A stretch of 64,000 bases of DNA from Cupriavidus sp. WKF15 (GTDB lineage: Bacteria; Pseudomonadota; Gammaproteobacteria; Burkholderiales; Burkholderiaceae), in NCBI RefSeq assembly GCF_029278605.1, contig NZ_CP119573.1:2418001-2482000 (forward strand), read 5' to 3'. Positions within the stretch are counted from its first letter, which is position 1; the number at the start of each line of letters is the position of its first letter. The notes beneath the pieces were generated by a model. That model had not been told where the DNA came from, ran no database searches, and was given only the letters and a program-made list of their open reading frames with translations. Positions 34,345 through 43,091 of the stretch are shown here, piece after piece. A program made the translations under genes and the position numbers.

Positions 34345-36222
34345 ATGCAGCGCGGTCCTCCATGCCCGTTGCCTGCACCCTCGATGCTGTCCGCCCTGCC
34401 CCCGCTAATCTTCTGGCTGGCCATGTGCCTGCCACTGCTGCTCGCGTCCGCGCTGCTTGCTGCGCGCCTGCGCGTGCTGCGGCGCCGGCTTGCACGCAGC
34501 CAGGCGTCCGCGGCAAGGCTGCGGCAGCGGCTGGCGCTTCATACGGCAGTGCTGGACAGCATCCCGCAGCCCGTCTACGTGCGCGACGCCGATCAGCGGC
34601 TCATTACGTGCAACCGTCGCTACGAGGAACTGGTCGGGGCTTCGCTGGCCTCGCTGCGCGGCCAGCCTCCGGACGCCCCCGAACAGCTGGCAGGCGTGAT
34701 CGAGGACATCGAGGCGCTGTCGGAAGACTATCGCGACGTCATTGCTTCGGGCCGCCCGCTCAACAAGGACCGCTGCCTGCACATCCACGGAGCAAAACGG
34801 CACGTGCTGAACTGGGTCGCGCCATTGCCCGGCCCTGGCGAGGCGGTGACCGCGCTGGCGGGCGGCTGGGTGGACCTGACCGAGCGCCACGACATGCTGG
34901 CGCAACTGGCCGAAGCCAAGGCCCGTGCCGAAGCGGCCAGCCGTGCCAAGTCCACCTTCCTCGCTTCGGTCAGCCATGAAATCCGGACGCCGATGAATGC
35001 CGTGGCCGGCATGCTCGAGCTGACCCTGGAACGGCCTGGTTTGTCCCCCGACGACCGCCGCATGCTTTCCATCGCGCATGATTCAGCGCTGGCACTGCTG
35101 GCGCTGATCGATGACATTCTCGATCTGTCGAAGATGGAAGCCGGCAAATTGCGCATCCATCCCGTCCCCACAAGCCTGCCGGGACTGGTGGACGAAGTGC
35201 TGCAGATGCTCGGGCCAGTGGCCGCGCAGAAGCCATTGCCGCTGGTACCGGTGATCGATGCGGGCGTCGCGCCCGCGCACAAGATCGACCCGCTTCGCTT
35301 CCGGCAGATTCTCGGCAATCTGGTTGCCAACGCTATCCGCTTTACCGACCAGGGCGAGGTACGCGTGCGCCTGCGGGGCGGCCCGGTGCACGCGGGCCGG
35401 CAGGAAATCGAACTGACAGTCTCCGATACCGGCATCGGCATTGCCCGGGCCGACCAGGCCCGCCTGTTCCAGGCGTTCGAGCAGGCGCACGACCGCTCGC
35501 GTCCCCAATCCGGCGGTACCGGACTGGGCCTGGCGATCTGCCGCCGCCTGGTCGCGGCCATGGGAGGCCGCATCCGCCTGGACAGTGAGCCCGGCTCCGG
35601 CACGCGCGTGCAGGTCAACTTGCGGCTACCCACGGCCTGCGCGCCAGCGGCTCGTGCATCTTCCGCGCCGCCTGACTGCGCTGCGGCCACCGCTTCCCTG
35701 CATGTCCTGGTTGTCGACGACCATGTCCCCAACCGCCTGCTGCTGAAGTGGCAGCTCGAACACCTGGGCCATCGTGTCGACACGGCCGCCGACGGTTGCG
35801 AAGCGTTGGCACGGCTGGTCACGCCCGAGCCCGGGCAGGCCGATCCGTTCGACCTGGTGGTCTGCGACTGCGCCATGCCTGTCATGGATGGACTCGCGTT
35901 TGCACGGGCGCTGCGCGAGCGCAACGACACACTCGCACGCTTGCCGTTGATCGGCTGCACCGCCAGTGCCGTGCCCGAGGATCACCACGCCGCGCTACAG
36001 GCCGGCATGGATGGTGTACTGGTGAAACCCGTCGGACTGCGGGCGTTGGGCGAGGCTGTGCGCACTTATGCATGCGCAGGCCGCCGTCCTGACGCTTCCA
36101 CGACTGTGCCGCTGCCCTGGCCTGCCAGCCAGGCGGACCCGCTGCCCCCGGCACCCGGGTCCGACGGATGGTGCGAGGTCTGCCACGCCATGAATGTGCA
36201 GTGCGACCGGTTCCGGCAGTAG
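34345..36222 (+). CDS. Hybrid sensor histidine kinase (PAS-HisKA-HATPase-REC) with C-terminal CxxCH tail
   Basis: 625 residues. A membrane helix (PLIFWLAMCLPLLLASALLAA) near the N-terminus, one PAS domain (IPQPVYVRDADQRLITCNRR), HisKA with H211 in SVSHEIRTP, an ATPase with DTGIGIA and GGTGLGLAI, and a receiver with D508 in VCDCAMPVMDG. After the receiver, about 40 residues run to an odd tail with CEVCH (C610, C613, H614) and a further Cys. No HPt domain. The start is uncertain (34345 or 34384; neither has a good ribosome site). It is divergent from the other kinase and probably shares its HPt and regulator. Confidence 0.88.
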   Translation: MQRGPPCPLPAPSMLSALPPLIFWLAMCLPLLLASALLAARLRVLRRRLARSQASAARLRQRLALHTAVLDSIPQPVYVRDADQRLITCNRRYEELVGASLASLRGQPPDAPEQLAGVIEDIEALSEDYRDVIASGRPLNKDRCLHIHGAKRHVLNWVAPLPGPGEAVTALAGGWVDLTERHDMLAQLAEAKARAEAASRAKSTFLASVSHEIRTPMNAVAGMLELTLERPGLSPDDRRMLSIAHDSALALLALIDDILDLSKMEAGKLRIHPVPTSLPGLVDEVLQMLGPVAAQKPLPLVPVIDAGVAPAHKIDPLRFRQILGNLVANAIRFTDQGEVRVRLRGGPVHAGRQEIELTVSDTGIGIARADQARLFQAFEQAHDRSRPQSGGTGLGLAICRRLVAAMGGRIRLDSEPGSGTRVQVNLRLPTACAPAARASSAPPDCAAATASLHVLVVDDHVPNRLLLKWQLEHLGHRVDTAADGCEALARLVTPEPGQADPFDLVVCDCAMPVMDGLAFARALRERNDTLARLPLIGCTASAVPEDHHAALQAGMDGVLVKPVGLRALGEAVRTYACAGRRPDASTTVPLPWPASQADPLPPAPGSDGWCEVCHAMNVQCDRFRQ

Positions 36223-36643
36223 GTCCCGTGGCCGGCAACTCTCCTGCGGCAAAGCGCTCGCAGGAAGTGGATGTGCCAGCAGTGGTATCATTGGCTCTCA
36301 TTGCCATTCATCGACAGGTGTCGACCTGAATGTGCTGGCCGCCAGACCTCATGGGTCGAACAATATCGGCGGCCTGTCGGGCGTACACCCGAATTCTTCA
36401 GGGCAACCCGCCCACAACCCTACCCGACCGGCGGCACGTCCGCTCCGCAATGCTCGCGCATGTACCAGGTGCGCCGGCTTGCGCAAGCACGGTCCTCCAG
36501 CGCCAGTTCTGCCGCCCGTGCCATTGCGCGGGACGCGACACTGACGCTTCATCAACGGCACCCGGTTCGCCAGGCAGGCATGCGCGGCACAAGGCCGTGC
36601 AAGATGCTGCCCCAGGATCGAACGCGCCCAAGCAGGAGACAAT
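36223..36643. other. Intergenic region after hybrid kinase
   Basis: 421 bp without a supported gene. A 7-bp hairpin, TCCTGCG/CGCAGGA, at 36242-36265 may end the kinase transcript. The remaining frames lack family motifs and, apart from the one at 36644, ribosome sites. Confidence 0.5.
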
Positions 36644-36895
36644 ATGAACCCAAGCATCACGCCCTTCAACGTTTCGGTGTATCCAATCCAACAGCAACCG
36701 GGTGTCTGGTTTGCGAACTACATGATCGCCGAATACCGGAATGGCGCCGAGCGCATCGTGGCCAACGTCTCGATGCGGCATTGCACGCACCGCTCTGAAG
36801 CCGAAGCCCGAAAGGCCGCCCACCGCGCCGGGGAAAGCGCCGCCGCGCGAATGCGCGCGCAGCGCTCGCCGCACCGGCAAGCACAGGCAACTTGA
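36644..36895 (+). CDS. Small hypothetical protein
   Basis: 83 residues preceded by an excellent AGGAGACAAT ribosome site. The N-terminal half reads like a small beta-rich fold (FNVSVYPIQQ, WFANYMIAEYRNGAERIVAN). The C-terminal half is a basic Ala/Arg-rich helix (SEAEARKAAHRAGESAAARM). No family recognised with confidence. First of five short genes between the phosphorelay and the salicylate operon. Confidence 0.65.
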   Translation: MNPSITPFNVSVYPIQQQPGVWFANYMIAEYRNGAERIVANVSMRHCTHRSEAEARKAAHRAGESAAARMRAQRSPHRQAQAT

Positions 36896-36986
36896 ATCAC
36901 TGACTGACACACGGGCGCAGCGTGGCCTCATGCCGGCACGCTGCACCCACCTTCACCAAACCCGTCCACTGGAGAGCAGATAGATC

Positions 36987-37241
36987 ATGCCGAATAGCGA
37001 AGAATGGGAAGAATTGCACCTGACTCCCGCAGGCTGGATTGCCGGCAGTTACCGGCACACGCCCTGGGCGCCGGTTGAGGTTGCGCCGCCCGATGCTGGC
37101 GTCTTGACGGTGCGCCGCCACGTGACCGCAACCTACTGCGGTCCGTCGCGCGCCATCGAGGACCGCACGCCGCAAACGCAGGATATGGCACTGATCGAGT
37201 CGTTGCTGACGCGCTACGGCGGTCCTGAATTCAGCATCTGA
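36987..37241 (+). CDS. Small hypothetical protein
   Basis: 84 residues (MPNSEEWEELHLTPAGWIAG...). A GGAGAG motif sits 14 nt before the ATG. Acidic start, several Trp/Tyr residues, no signal peptide or membrane segment. Family not recognised. It follows the 36644 gene in the same direction with a 91-bp gap. Confidence 0.6.
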   Translation: MPNSEEWEELHLTPAGWIAGSYRHTPWAPVEVAPPDAGVLTVRRHVTATYCGPSRAIEDRTPQTQDMALIESLLTRYGGPEFSI

Positions 37242-37291
37242 AGGGCAGCCCCAGCGCTGAAAAGCGCAACGCATGGCTGCATGGGAAGGCC

Positions 37292-37648
37292 CTATCGTGC
37301 GCGGCCCGGTGCACCGCCACCTACCGGCCTGAGTTCGCCTTCCCATGGCACGGCTTGCAGATCCAGCACGGACTCACCCTCTCGCGTCTTCTCGTAGAGA
37401 TGGTCCCGGATCGCCTGCCCGATTGCCAGGCGGCATAGTGTCTCGCAATTCTGTGGGATCGCGTCCGGAGACGAATCCGCCGCGACCATCACCCCGAACG
37501 AACGCCTGCCATCTCCGACAAAGCTGGCGAACCTGACGCCGGTCGGATGTCCCGCTGACGCAAAACACGCGGCAACATGGTAGGCAATCCCTTTGCCTGC
37601 GCCTGGCAGCGTGCACAGGAAGCTCGACGATACCGCGACATTGTTCAT
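37292..37648 (-). CDS. Small hypothetical protein
   Basis: 118 residues. The central part (GVRFASFVGDGRRSFGVMVA, CRLAIGQAIRDHLYEKTREG) looks like a compact alpha/beta domain. The ribosome site is weak and the start uncertain. No family recognised. Confidence 0.5.
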   Translation of the reverse strand: MNNVAVSSSFLCTLPGAGKGIAYHVAACFASAGHPTGVRFASFVGDGRRSFGVMVAADSSPDAIPQNCETLCRLAIGQAIRDHLYEKTREGESVLDLQAVPWEGELRPVGGGAPGRAR

Positions 37649-37732
37649 GGTTGTACCGGCGCTCCAGGCGGCTTCGCGCCGCTGTTGCCCTGTGACCTCT
37701 TGGGCGCGATTGACAACACCCGTCGACTACGC

Positions 37733-38017
37733 TCAGAGCGAGACGACGGATTGACCGGGAATGGCACCGTTGATGATGTCTTCGGCATAGCGAAGCACTG
37801 CGCGCCGTGCCGCGCCAACGTTGTCCCAGGGTGTTGCATCAAGACGGAAGGTGCGCGCCGTCTCGCCTTCGGGCTGTCCGCCCTCGCGACAGATCACAAC
37901 TGCAGCGTTGAAGGATCGATCTGGCCTGGGCTCCAGCCAGGCGCGTTCCGCGGTATGCCTGTAGACCAGAGGGTAAAGGTCGTACCCCTTGTAAGTGGCA
38001 GTCGGGTAAGCATCCAT
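37733..38017 (-). CDS. Small hypothetical protein (YxGYDLYPLVY type)
   Basis: 94 residues with a CGGAGCGTGTC ribosome site. The pattern YKGYDLYPLVYRH..., FNAAVVICREGG and ARRAVLRYAEDIINGAIPG resembles small single-domain proteins common in Burkholderiales that I know only as hypothetical. It precedes the 37292 gene in the same direction, 84 bp apart. Confidence 0.6.
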   Translation of the reverse strand: MDAYPTATYKGYDLYPLVYRHTAERAWLEPRPDRSFNAAVVICREGGQPEGETARTFRLDATPWDNVGAARRAVLRYAEDIINGAIPGQSVVSL

Positions 38018-38242
38018 GACACGCTCCGGGGCGTTTGCGGTGTATCGCCCACTCTACTCCTCTTGTGAGGCCGGGAGTGCCTTTATTTACCGGGGATAGC
38101 AACCGTACGACAGTACTTGCGAAAAGCCTTTGCAATACGAAGCCATCTGTGGCCATCCTCACGCGATCCCGCGAGGCCGGATGTGCAAGCGAAGCCGGTG
38201 ATGCGTGCTACAGTGAGCCTCCCCCAATGCAAGAGGGGCAGT

Positions 38243-38479
38243 ATGTCGCTCTGTGCAAACTGTCTCGCACTGATCCCTGACACACCCGGCATCGCTGGCC
38301 ACCGCGCACTGCGCATCGTGGATACCCAGCGACGCAGGATGCCGCGGGCGGCCACGGTCACCCTGAGCACATTCCGCTGCGCGGACTGCGGTGCCATCTG
38401 GCGTTACCGCGAGGCGAAGGACGACGGCCCGCAAGGCTGGGCGCTTCTCACGACAGAAGCTGCTGGCGAGGGCCCCTGA
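38243..38479 (+). CDS. Small zinc-ribbon-like protein
   Basis: 78 residues starting at an ATG with AAGAGGGGCAGT upstream. Two CxxC pairs (LCANC near the N-terminus and RCADCG in the middle) suggest a zinc ribbon; CADCGAIWRY is typical of such a knuckle. Possible nucleic-acid or protein-binding role, not established. Confidence 0.65.
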   Translation: MSLCANCLALIPDTPGIAGHRALRIVDTQRRRMPRAATVTLSTFRCADCGAIWRYREAKDDGPQGWALLTTEAAGEGP

Positions 38480-38504
38480 CTGCCCGGCGCCAGAGTCGCC
38501 AGCC

Positions 38505-39407
38505 TCAATCCGAGAACAGGCCGACGAACTCCTTGCGCAACCACTGGTTCGCGGGATCGCGATGATATCGGGCGTGCCAGAACAGGTTGATCTGGATTTC
38601 GGGCAGGTCGATCGGATGCGGGATGTGCCGCAATCCAAAGTATGCGGCGCTGCGCCGGGCAAAGGTCTCGGTGACCGTCGCGACGAGGTCCGTGCTCGCG
38701 ACAATGTCAGCCAGCGCGGCAAAGTGCGGCACGCGCAAGCGGATCTTCCGCTGCACGCCGCGCTGAGCCAGGATTTCGTCGACGCGCGCATGCCCGGTGC
38801 CTGCCGCGGTCACCACCACGTGCTCCGCTTGCTCGAAGTCGCTGCGGCTGACGGTGCCCTGGTCCAGCGCATGGCCTGGCCGGAACATGCATACGTAGCG
38901 CTGGCGGAACAGCCGCCGCTGGAAGAACTCCGAACCCAGTTCCGGCAGCGGCCCCACTGCCAGATCGATCTTGCCGAGGCTCATTTCCGATGCAAGGTCG
39001 ACGGCCGTGTTGCGCACCGTTGCCACCGAGACACCCGGCGCACGCTCCCGCAGCGCTCCCATCAGCCGCGGAATGAAGTGCACCTCGCCGATATCGGTCA
39101 TCGCAATCCGGAAGGACCGGTCACTGCGCAACGGGTCGAACGAGACCTTCTGGCTCAGCGCGACCTGCAAGGACTCGAGTGCGTAAGCAACCGGCTCCGC
39201 CAAGTCCTGCGCGAGCGGCGTCGGCAGCATGCCCTTGCTGCTCCGCACAAACAACTCGTCGTCGAACATGCGCCGCAGCCGCGCCAAGGCGTTGCTGACA
39301 GCGGGCTGGCTCAAGTTCAGTGTCCTGGCCGCGCCCGAGACCGTCCGCTCGCGCAACAGGTGCTCGAATACGACCAGCAGGTTCAGGTCCACATCCTTCA
39401 GTTCCAC
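38505..39407 (-). CDS. LysR family regulator, NahR-like, of the salicylate hydroxylase operon
   Basis: 300 residues from a GTG start with AAGGTG upstream. N-terminal wHTH (MELKDVDLNLLVVFEHLLRE, SQPAVSNALARLRRMFDDE). The rest follows NahR closely in pattern (TPLAQDLAEPV, FRIAMTDIGEVHFIPRLM, AAGTGHARVDEIL, NLFWHARYHRDPANQWLR). NahR proteins activate naphthalene/salicylate genes in response to salicylate. It is divergent from a ring-hydroxylating oxygenase operon, matching that role. Confidence 0.9.
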   Translation of the reverse strand: MELKDVDLNLLVVFEHLLRERTVSGAARTLNLSQPAVSNALARLRRMFDDELFVRSSKGMLPTPLAQDLAEPVAYALESLQVALSQKVSFDPLRSDRSFRIAMTDIGEVHFIPRLMGALRERAPGVSVATVRNTAVDLASEMSLGKIDLAVGPLPELGSEFFQRRLFRQRYVCMFRPGHALDQGTVSRSDFEQAEHVVVTAAGTGHARVDEILAQRGVQRKIRLRVPHFAALADIVASTDLVATVTETFARRSAAYFGLRHIPHPIDLPEIQINLFWHARYHRDPANQWLRKEFVGLFSD

Positions 39408-39430
39408 GGCGCACCTTTATTGATTTTGTG

Positions 39431-39443
39431 AATATTCGATATT
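39431..39443. promoter_or_regulatory. AATAT-TCG-ATATT palindrome in LysR / oxygenase promoter
   Basis: Perfect 5-bp arms around TCG in the 115-bp divergent region, 24 bp from the lysR start and 80 bp before the reductase gene. It is the best candidate LysR-type site here. A strict NahR consensus (ATTCACGCT-N2-TGAT) was not found. Confidence 0.4.
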
Positions 39444-39522
39444 GCCGTGATTCTATTGGTTAATTTTGCCCGCTGCACCATGATTCCCCCAAGCCAGAAC
39501 ACAAGCACTTGCCGGAGACATC

Positions 39523-40512
39523 ATGGAAGTCCTCATCCAGCCACTGGGCAAACGCCTCGACGTCGCCGGCGGCGAGAACCTGCTGGCCGCGCTGCAGAAG
39601 CACGGCATCCCCATTTCGCACAGCTGCATGGCCGGTCGCTGCGGGACCTGCCGCTGCCGGGTGATCGACGGGGACATCCATGAAGCCGGCGGCTACGAAT
39701 TCCACAATGCCGACCACGCGTCGCAGCGCCATGTGCTGGCCTGCCAGTCGGTAGTAGCCGGCAACTGCACCATCGAGATTCCCGAGCCGGACGAGGTGGT
39801 CGTGCATCCCGCGCGCATCGTCAAGGCGACCGTCACCGCGCTGACCGACCTCACCCACGATATCCGGATGATCCGGCTGGCACCGTCCAGGCCGTTGTCG
39901 TTCTCGCCGGGCCAGTACGCGATGCTGCAGTTCACGCCGGACCATGTCCGCCCTTACTCGATGGCGCGCCTGGCCAGTGACGGCGAGCTGGAATTCCATG
40001 TGCGGATGGTGCCCGACGGCCGCGTCACCCGTTACATCCGCGACGTCCTGAAGGTAGGCGACACCGTCCGCGTCAGCGGTCCGCTGGGCACGTCGTACCT
40101 GCGCACGCGCAACGACGATCCGATCCTCTGCATTGCCGGCGGCACCGGACTTGCCCCGGTACTGTCGATCGTGCGCGGCGCCATCGCGGCGGCGCTGAAG
40201 AATCCGATCCATCTCTACTTCGGCGTGCGCGCGCCGCGCGATGCCTATGGGCTCGACTGGCTGAGCGAACTATCGCAGGGGCACCCGCAACTCCGAGTCG
40301 AGGTCGTGTCGACGTTGCCGGGCGACGACGCCGGCTTGCGCACCGGCCTGGTCACCGAGGCTGTCGCGGCGGACTTCTCCGACCTGCAGGGCTGGCGCGC
40401 CTACCTGTGCGGCGCACCGCCGATGGTCGATGCCGCCACGCTGCTCCTGCGCAGCAAGGGCGTGCAGCCCGCACACATCTACGCAGACGCCTTCTATGCA
40501 ACCGGCACCTGA
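39523..40512 (+). CDS. nagAa: Oxygenase reductase component (ferredoxin-NAD reductase), NagAa-like
   Basis: 329 residues. N-terminal plant-type [2Fe-2S] domain with Cys ligands in SCMAGRCGTCRCRV and VLACQ. Then an FNR-type FAD domain (RPYSMARLASD) and an NAD domain (CIAGGTGLAPVLSIV). It passes electrons from NADH to the Rieske ferredoxin of the oxygenase. GCCGGAGACATC precedes the ATG. First gene of an operon in the same order as nagAa-nagG-nagH-nagAb of Ralstonia U2. Confidence 0.85.
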   Translation: MEVLIQPLGKRLDVAGGENLLAALQKHGIPISHSCMAGRCGTCRCRVIDGDIHEAGGYEFHNADHASQRHVLACQSVVAGNCTIEIPEPDEVVVHPARIVKATVTALTDLTHDIRMIRLAPSRPLSFSPGQYAMLQFTPDHVRPYSMARLASDGELEFHVRMVPDGRVTRYIRDVLKVGDTVRVSGPLGTSYLRTRNDDPILCIAGGTGLAPVLSIVRGAIAAALKNPIHLYFGVRAPRDAYGLDWLSELSQGHPQLRVEVVSTLPGDDAGLRTGLVTEAVAADFSDLQGWRAYLCGAPPMVDAATLLLRSKGVQPAHIYADAFYATGT

Positions 40513-40561
40513 CCACCGCGCAACACCCAGACATCCAGACATCACAACGACGGAGACATCC

Positions 40562-41815
40562 ATGGCGAGCGACCCCGCACAAGACCGGCCGGTATGGGCC
40601 GACGACGGCATCAGCCGCATCCCGTTCCGCGTCTACACGGACCAGCAGCTTTACCAGCGCGAGCTGGAACGCGTGTTCTATCAGGGCCACTGGAACTACA
40701 TGGGCCTGGAGGCGGAAATTCCGCATCCGGGCGATTTCAAGCGGACCACCATCGGCGAGCGCTCGGTCATCCTCGTGCGCGACCAGGAAGGCGGGATCAA
40801 CGTGGTCGAGAACGTCTGCGCCCATCGCGGCATGAAGTTCTGCCGCGAACGCAGCGGCAACCGCAAGGACTTCCATTGTCCTTACCACCAGTGGAACTAC
40901 GACCTGAAGGGCAACCTGCAAGGCGTGCCGTTCCGGCGCGGCGTGAAGCAGGACGGCAAGGTCAACGGCGGCATGCCGGCCGACTTCAAGCCGCAGGACC
41001 ATGGGCTCACGCAACTGAAGGTCGCCTCGCGCGGCGGCGTGGTATTCGCGTCGTTCGACCATGGCGTGGAGCCACTGGAGGATTACCTCGGGCCGGAAAT
41101 CCTCGGCTATTTCGACCGCCTGTTCAACGGCCGCAAGCTGAAGGTGCTCGGCTACAACAAGCAGCGCATCCCGGGCAACTGGAAGCTGATGCAGGAGAAC
41201 ATCAAGGATCCGTACCATCCCGGGCTGCTGCACACGTGGTTCGTCACGTTCGGCCTCTGGCGCGCGGACAACAAGTCGCGCCTGGTCATGGACCCGCAGT
41301 TCCGTCATGCGGCCATGGTCTCCACGCGCGGCCAGGGCGGCAAAGGCGAGGTCACATCGGGCGTGGCCAGCTTCAAGGACCAGATGACACTGCAGGACGA
41401 CCGCCTCCTCGACATCGTCCACGAGCCCTGGTGGGGCGACCCGACCGCAGTGATGATGACGGTCTTCCCGAGCGTGATCTTCCAGCAACAGGTGAACTCG
41501 GTGTCGACGCGCCACATCCAGCCCAACGGCCCGGATTCCTTCGACTTTGTCTGGACGCATTTCGGCTTCGAAGACGACACCGAGGAAATGACGCGCCGAC
41601 GCCTGCGCCAGGCCAACCTCTTCGGGCCCGCCGGCTTTGTCTCCGCCGACGATGGCGAGGTCATCGAATGCTCGCAGGAAGGCTTTGCGCAGAAGCCGTG
41701 GCACCGCGTCGTCGCGGAGCTTGGCGGCAAGACCGTGGAGAACACCGAACACATGGTCACCGAGACCCTGATCCGGGGCATGTACGCCTACTGGCGCAAA
41801 GTCATGGAGATCTGA
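40562..41815 (+). CDS. nagG: Salicylate 5-hydroxylase large (alpha) subunit-like Rieske oxygenase
   Basis: 417 residues. Rieske centre CAHRGMKFC...CPYHQWNYD, and a mononuclear-iron region around [20 protein letters not shown]. The sequence pattern ([30 protein letters not shown]) fits the NagG/SalA group that converts salicylate to gentisate. The CGGAGACATCC ribosome site fixes the start. Substrate assignment rests on operon order plus the NahR-like regulator; close relatives act on substituted salicylates or anthranilates. Confidence 0.82.
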   Translation: MASDPAQDRPVWADDGISRIPFRVYTDQQLYQRELERVFYQGHWNYMGLEAEIPHPGDFKRTTIGERSVILVRDQEGGINVVENVCAHRGMKFCRERSGNRKDFHCPYHQWNYDLKGNLQGVPFRRGVKQDGKVNGGMPADFKPQDHGLTQLKVASRGGVVFASFDHGVEPLEDYLGPEILGYFDRLFNGRKLKVLGYNKQRIPGNWKLMQENIKDPYHPGLLHTWFVTFGLWRADNKSRLVMDPQFRHAAMVSTRGQGGKGEVTSGVASFKDQMTLQDDRLLDIVHEPWWGDPTAVMMTVFPSVIFQQQVNSVSTRHIQPNGPDSFDFVWTHFGFEDDTEEMTRRRLRQANLFGPAGFVSADDGEVIECSQEGFAQKPWHRVVAELGGKTVENTEHMVTETLIRGMYAYWRKVMEI

Positions 41816-41819
41816 CGAC

Positions 41820-42290
41820 ATGGAATTCGCAACGTATCACGCGCTGCTGTCGCTGTATGCCGACTACGCCAGCGCCGTCGACCAGGGCGAGTGGGACCGC
41901 TGGCCCGACTTCTTCACCGACGACTGCCTCTACCGCATCCAGCCGCGCGAGAACTTCGAACGCGGCCTGCCGCTGGCCACCATGTCGCTCGAGAGCAAGG
42001 GCATGCTCAGGGACCGCGTCTTCGGCATCCGCGAAACGCTGTTCCACGATCCCTACTACCAGCGCCACATCATCAGCGCGCCGCTGGTGCGTGAAAGCAC
42101 CGGCGAGCACATCGTCACGGAAGCAAACTACGCGGTACTGCGCACCAAGCCCGACCAGGTGAGCGAGGTCTTCAACACCGGCCGCTACCTCGACCGCATC
42201 GTACCCACGCCGCAAGGCCTGCGCTTCGCCTCGCGCCTTTGCATCTTCGACAGCGAGATGATTCCCAACTCGCTGATCTATCCCATCTAG
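41820..42290 (+). CDS. nagH: Salicylate 5-hydroxylase small (beta) subunit-like protein
   Basis: 156 residues of the ring-hydroxylating dioxygenase beta-subunit fold (SNTL-like). Typical segments: [35 protein letters not shown] and [12 protein letters not shown]. It stabilises the alpha subunit. It begins 4 bp after the large-subunit stop. Confidence 0.83.
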   Translation: MEFATYHALLSLYADYASAVDQGEWDRWPDFFTDDCLYRIQPRENFERGLPLATMSLESKGMLRDRVFGIRETLFHDPYYQRHIISAPLVRESTGEHIVTEANYAVLRTKPDQVSEVFNTGRYLDRIVPTPQGLRFASRLCIFDSEMIPNSLIYPI

Positions 42291-42313
42291 CCACGACAAC
42301 CGGAGACAACACC

Positions 42314-42628
42314 ATGACCGAAACCTGGATCGAGGCCGCCGCGCTCGCCAGCGTACCGCAGGACGATGTGATTGCCGTGGAGGTACAAGGCCGCGAGATC
42401 GCCCTGTACGGCGTCGATGGCGAGGTGTTCGCCACCGACAATCTCTGCACGCACGGCCATGCCCGGCTCTGCGATGGATTCCTCGACGGCCACGAGATCG
42501 AATGTCCGCTGCACCAGGGCAAGTTCGATGTGCGGACCGGTGCGGCAATGTGCGCACCGTTGACGGAGGCGGTACGCGCCTATCCGGTGAGGATCGAGGG
42601 CGGCAAGGTGTTTCTCGACCTGGGCTGA
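42314..42628 (+). CDS. nagAb: Rieske-type ferredoxin, NagAb-like
   Basis: 104 residues with Rieske ligands in [11 protein letters not shown] and CPLHQGKFD. It shuttles electrons from the reductase to the terminal oxygenase. The start at 42314 has CGGAGACAACACC. Last clear gene of the four-gene operon; a small CGCACC/GGTGCG hairpin follows at 42632-42647. Confidence 0.87.
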   Translation: MTETWIEAAALASVPQDDVIAVEVQGREIALYGVDGEVFATDNLCTHGHARLCDGFLDGHEIECPLHQGKFDVRTGAAMCAPLTEAVRAYPVRIEGGKVFLDLG

Positions 42629-42703
42629 AGGCGCACCGACGGGTGCGTTCCGCCTGCGGCGGTGGCGCTACAATGCCTGCAACACCCCGAGGAATCACCC
42701 GTC

Positions 42704-42925
42704 ATGCTGCCAGACAGCGAATCCCTTCTCCTGCTTGTCACCCGCCAGATGCCGTTCGGCAAACACAAGGGAACGCTGATTGCCGACCTGCCCGGCAACT
42801 ACCTGAACTGGTTCGCGCGGGAGGGATTTCCTCCCGGCGAAATCGGGCGGCTGCTGGCGTTGATGCACGAGCTGGACCACAACGGACTGACGGACCTGCT
42901 CAAGCCGCTGCGCGGCAGGGCCTGA
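42704..42925 (+). CDS. DUF3820 family protein
   Basis: 73 residues. The core MPFGKHKGTLIADLPGNYLN WFAREGF is the DUF3820 signature (sometimes annotated as a putative quorum-sensing-regulated virulence factor). GAGGAA lies 9 nt before the ATG. It probably has its own promoter and no link to the oxygenase operon. Confidence 0.8.
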   Translation: MLPDSESLLLLVTRQMPFGKHKGTLIADLPGNYLNWFAREGFPPGEIGRLLALMHELDHNGLTDLLKPLRGRA

Positions 42926-43091
42926 ACCTCGGGCTGGGTGCCCGGCCATAGTGTAATCTACAACCAGTCCATCCCCCTTTTTGCGGTGCCCGCGCGACCC
43001 AAGATCCGCTGCAGTCGCCGCACCGCCCCGTCACGGCGCTCGCCCCTCCCGATGATGCCGCCGGCATTCCTACCAATCCCGGAGACGCCCC

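Noticed and set aside
39430..39451. NahR consensus site
   Set aside because: ATTC and TGAT elements are present but 18 bp apart end to end, not the 15 bp of the consensus. Only a generic LysR-type palindrome is kept.
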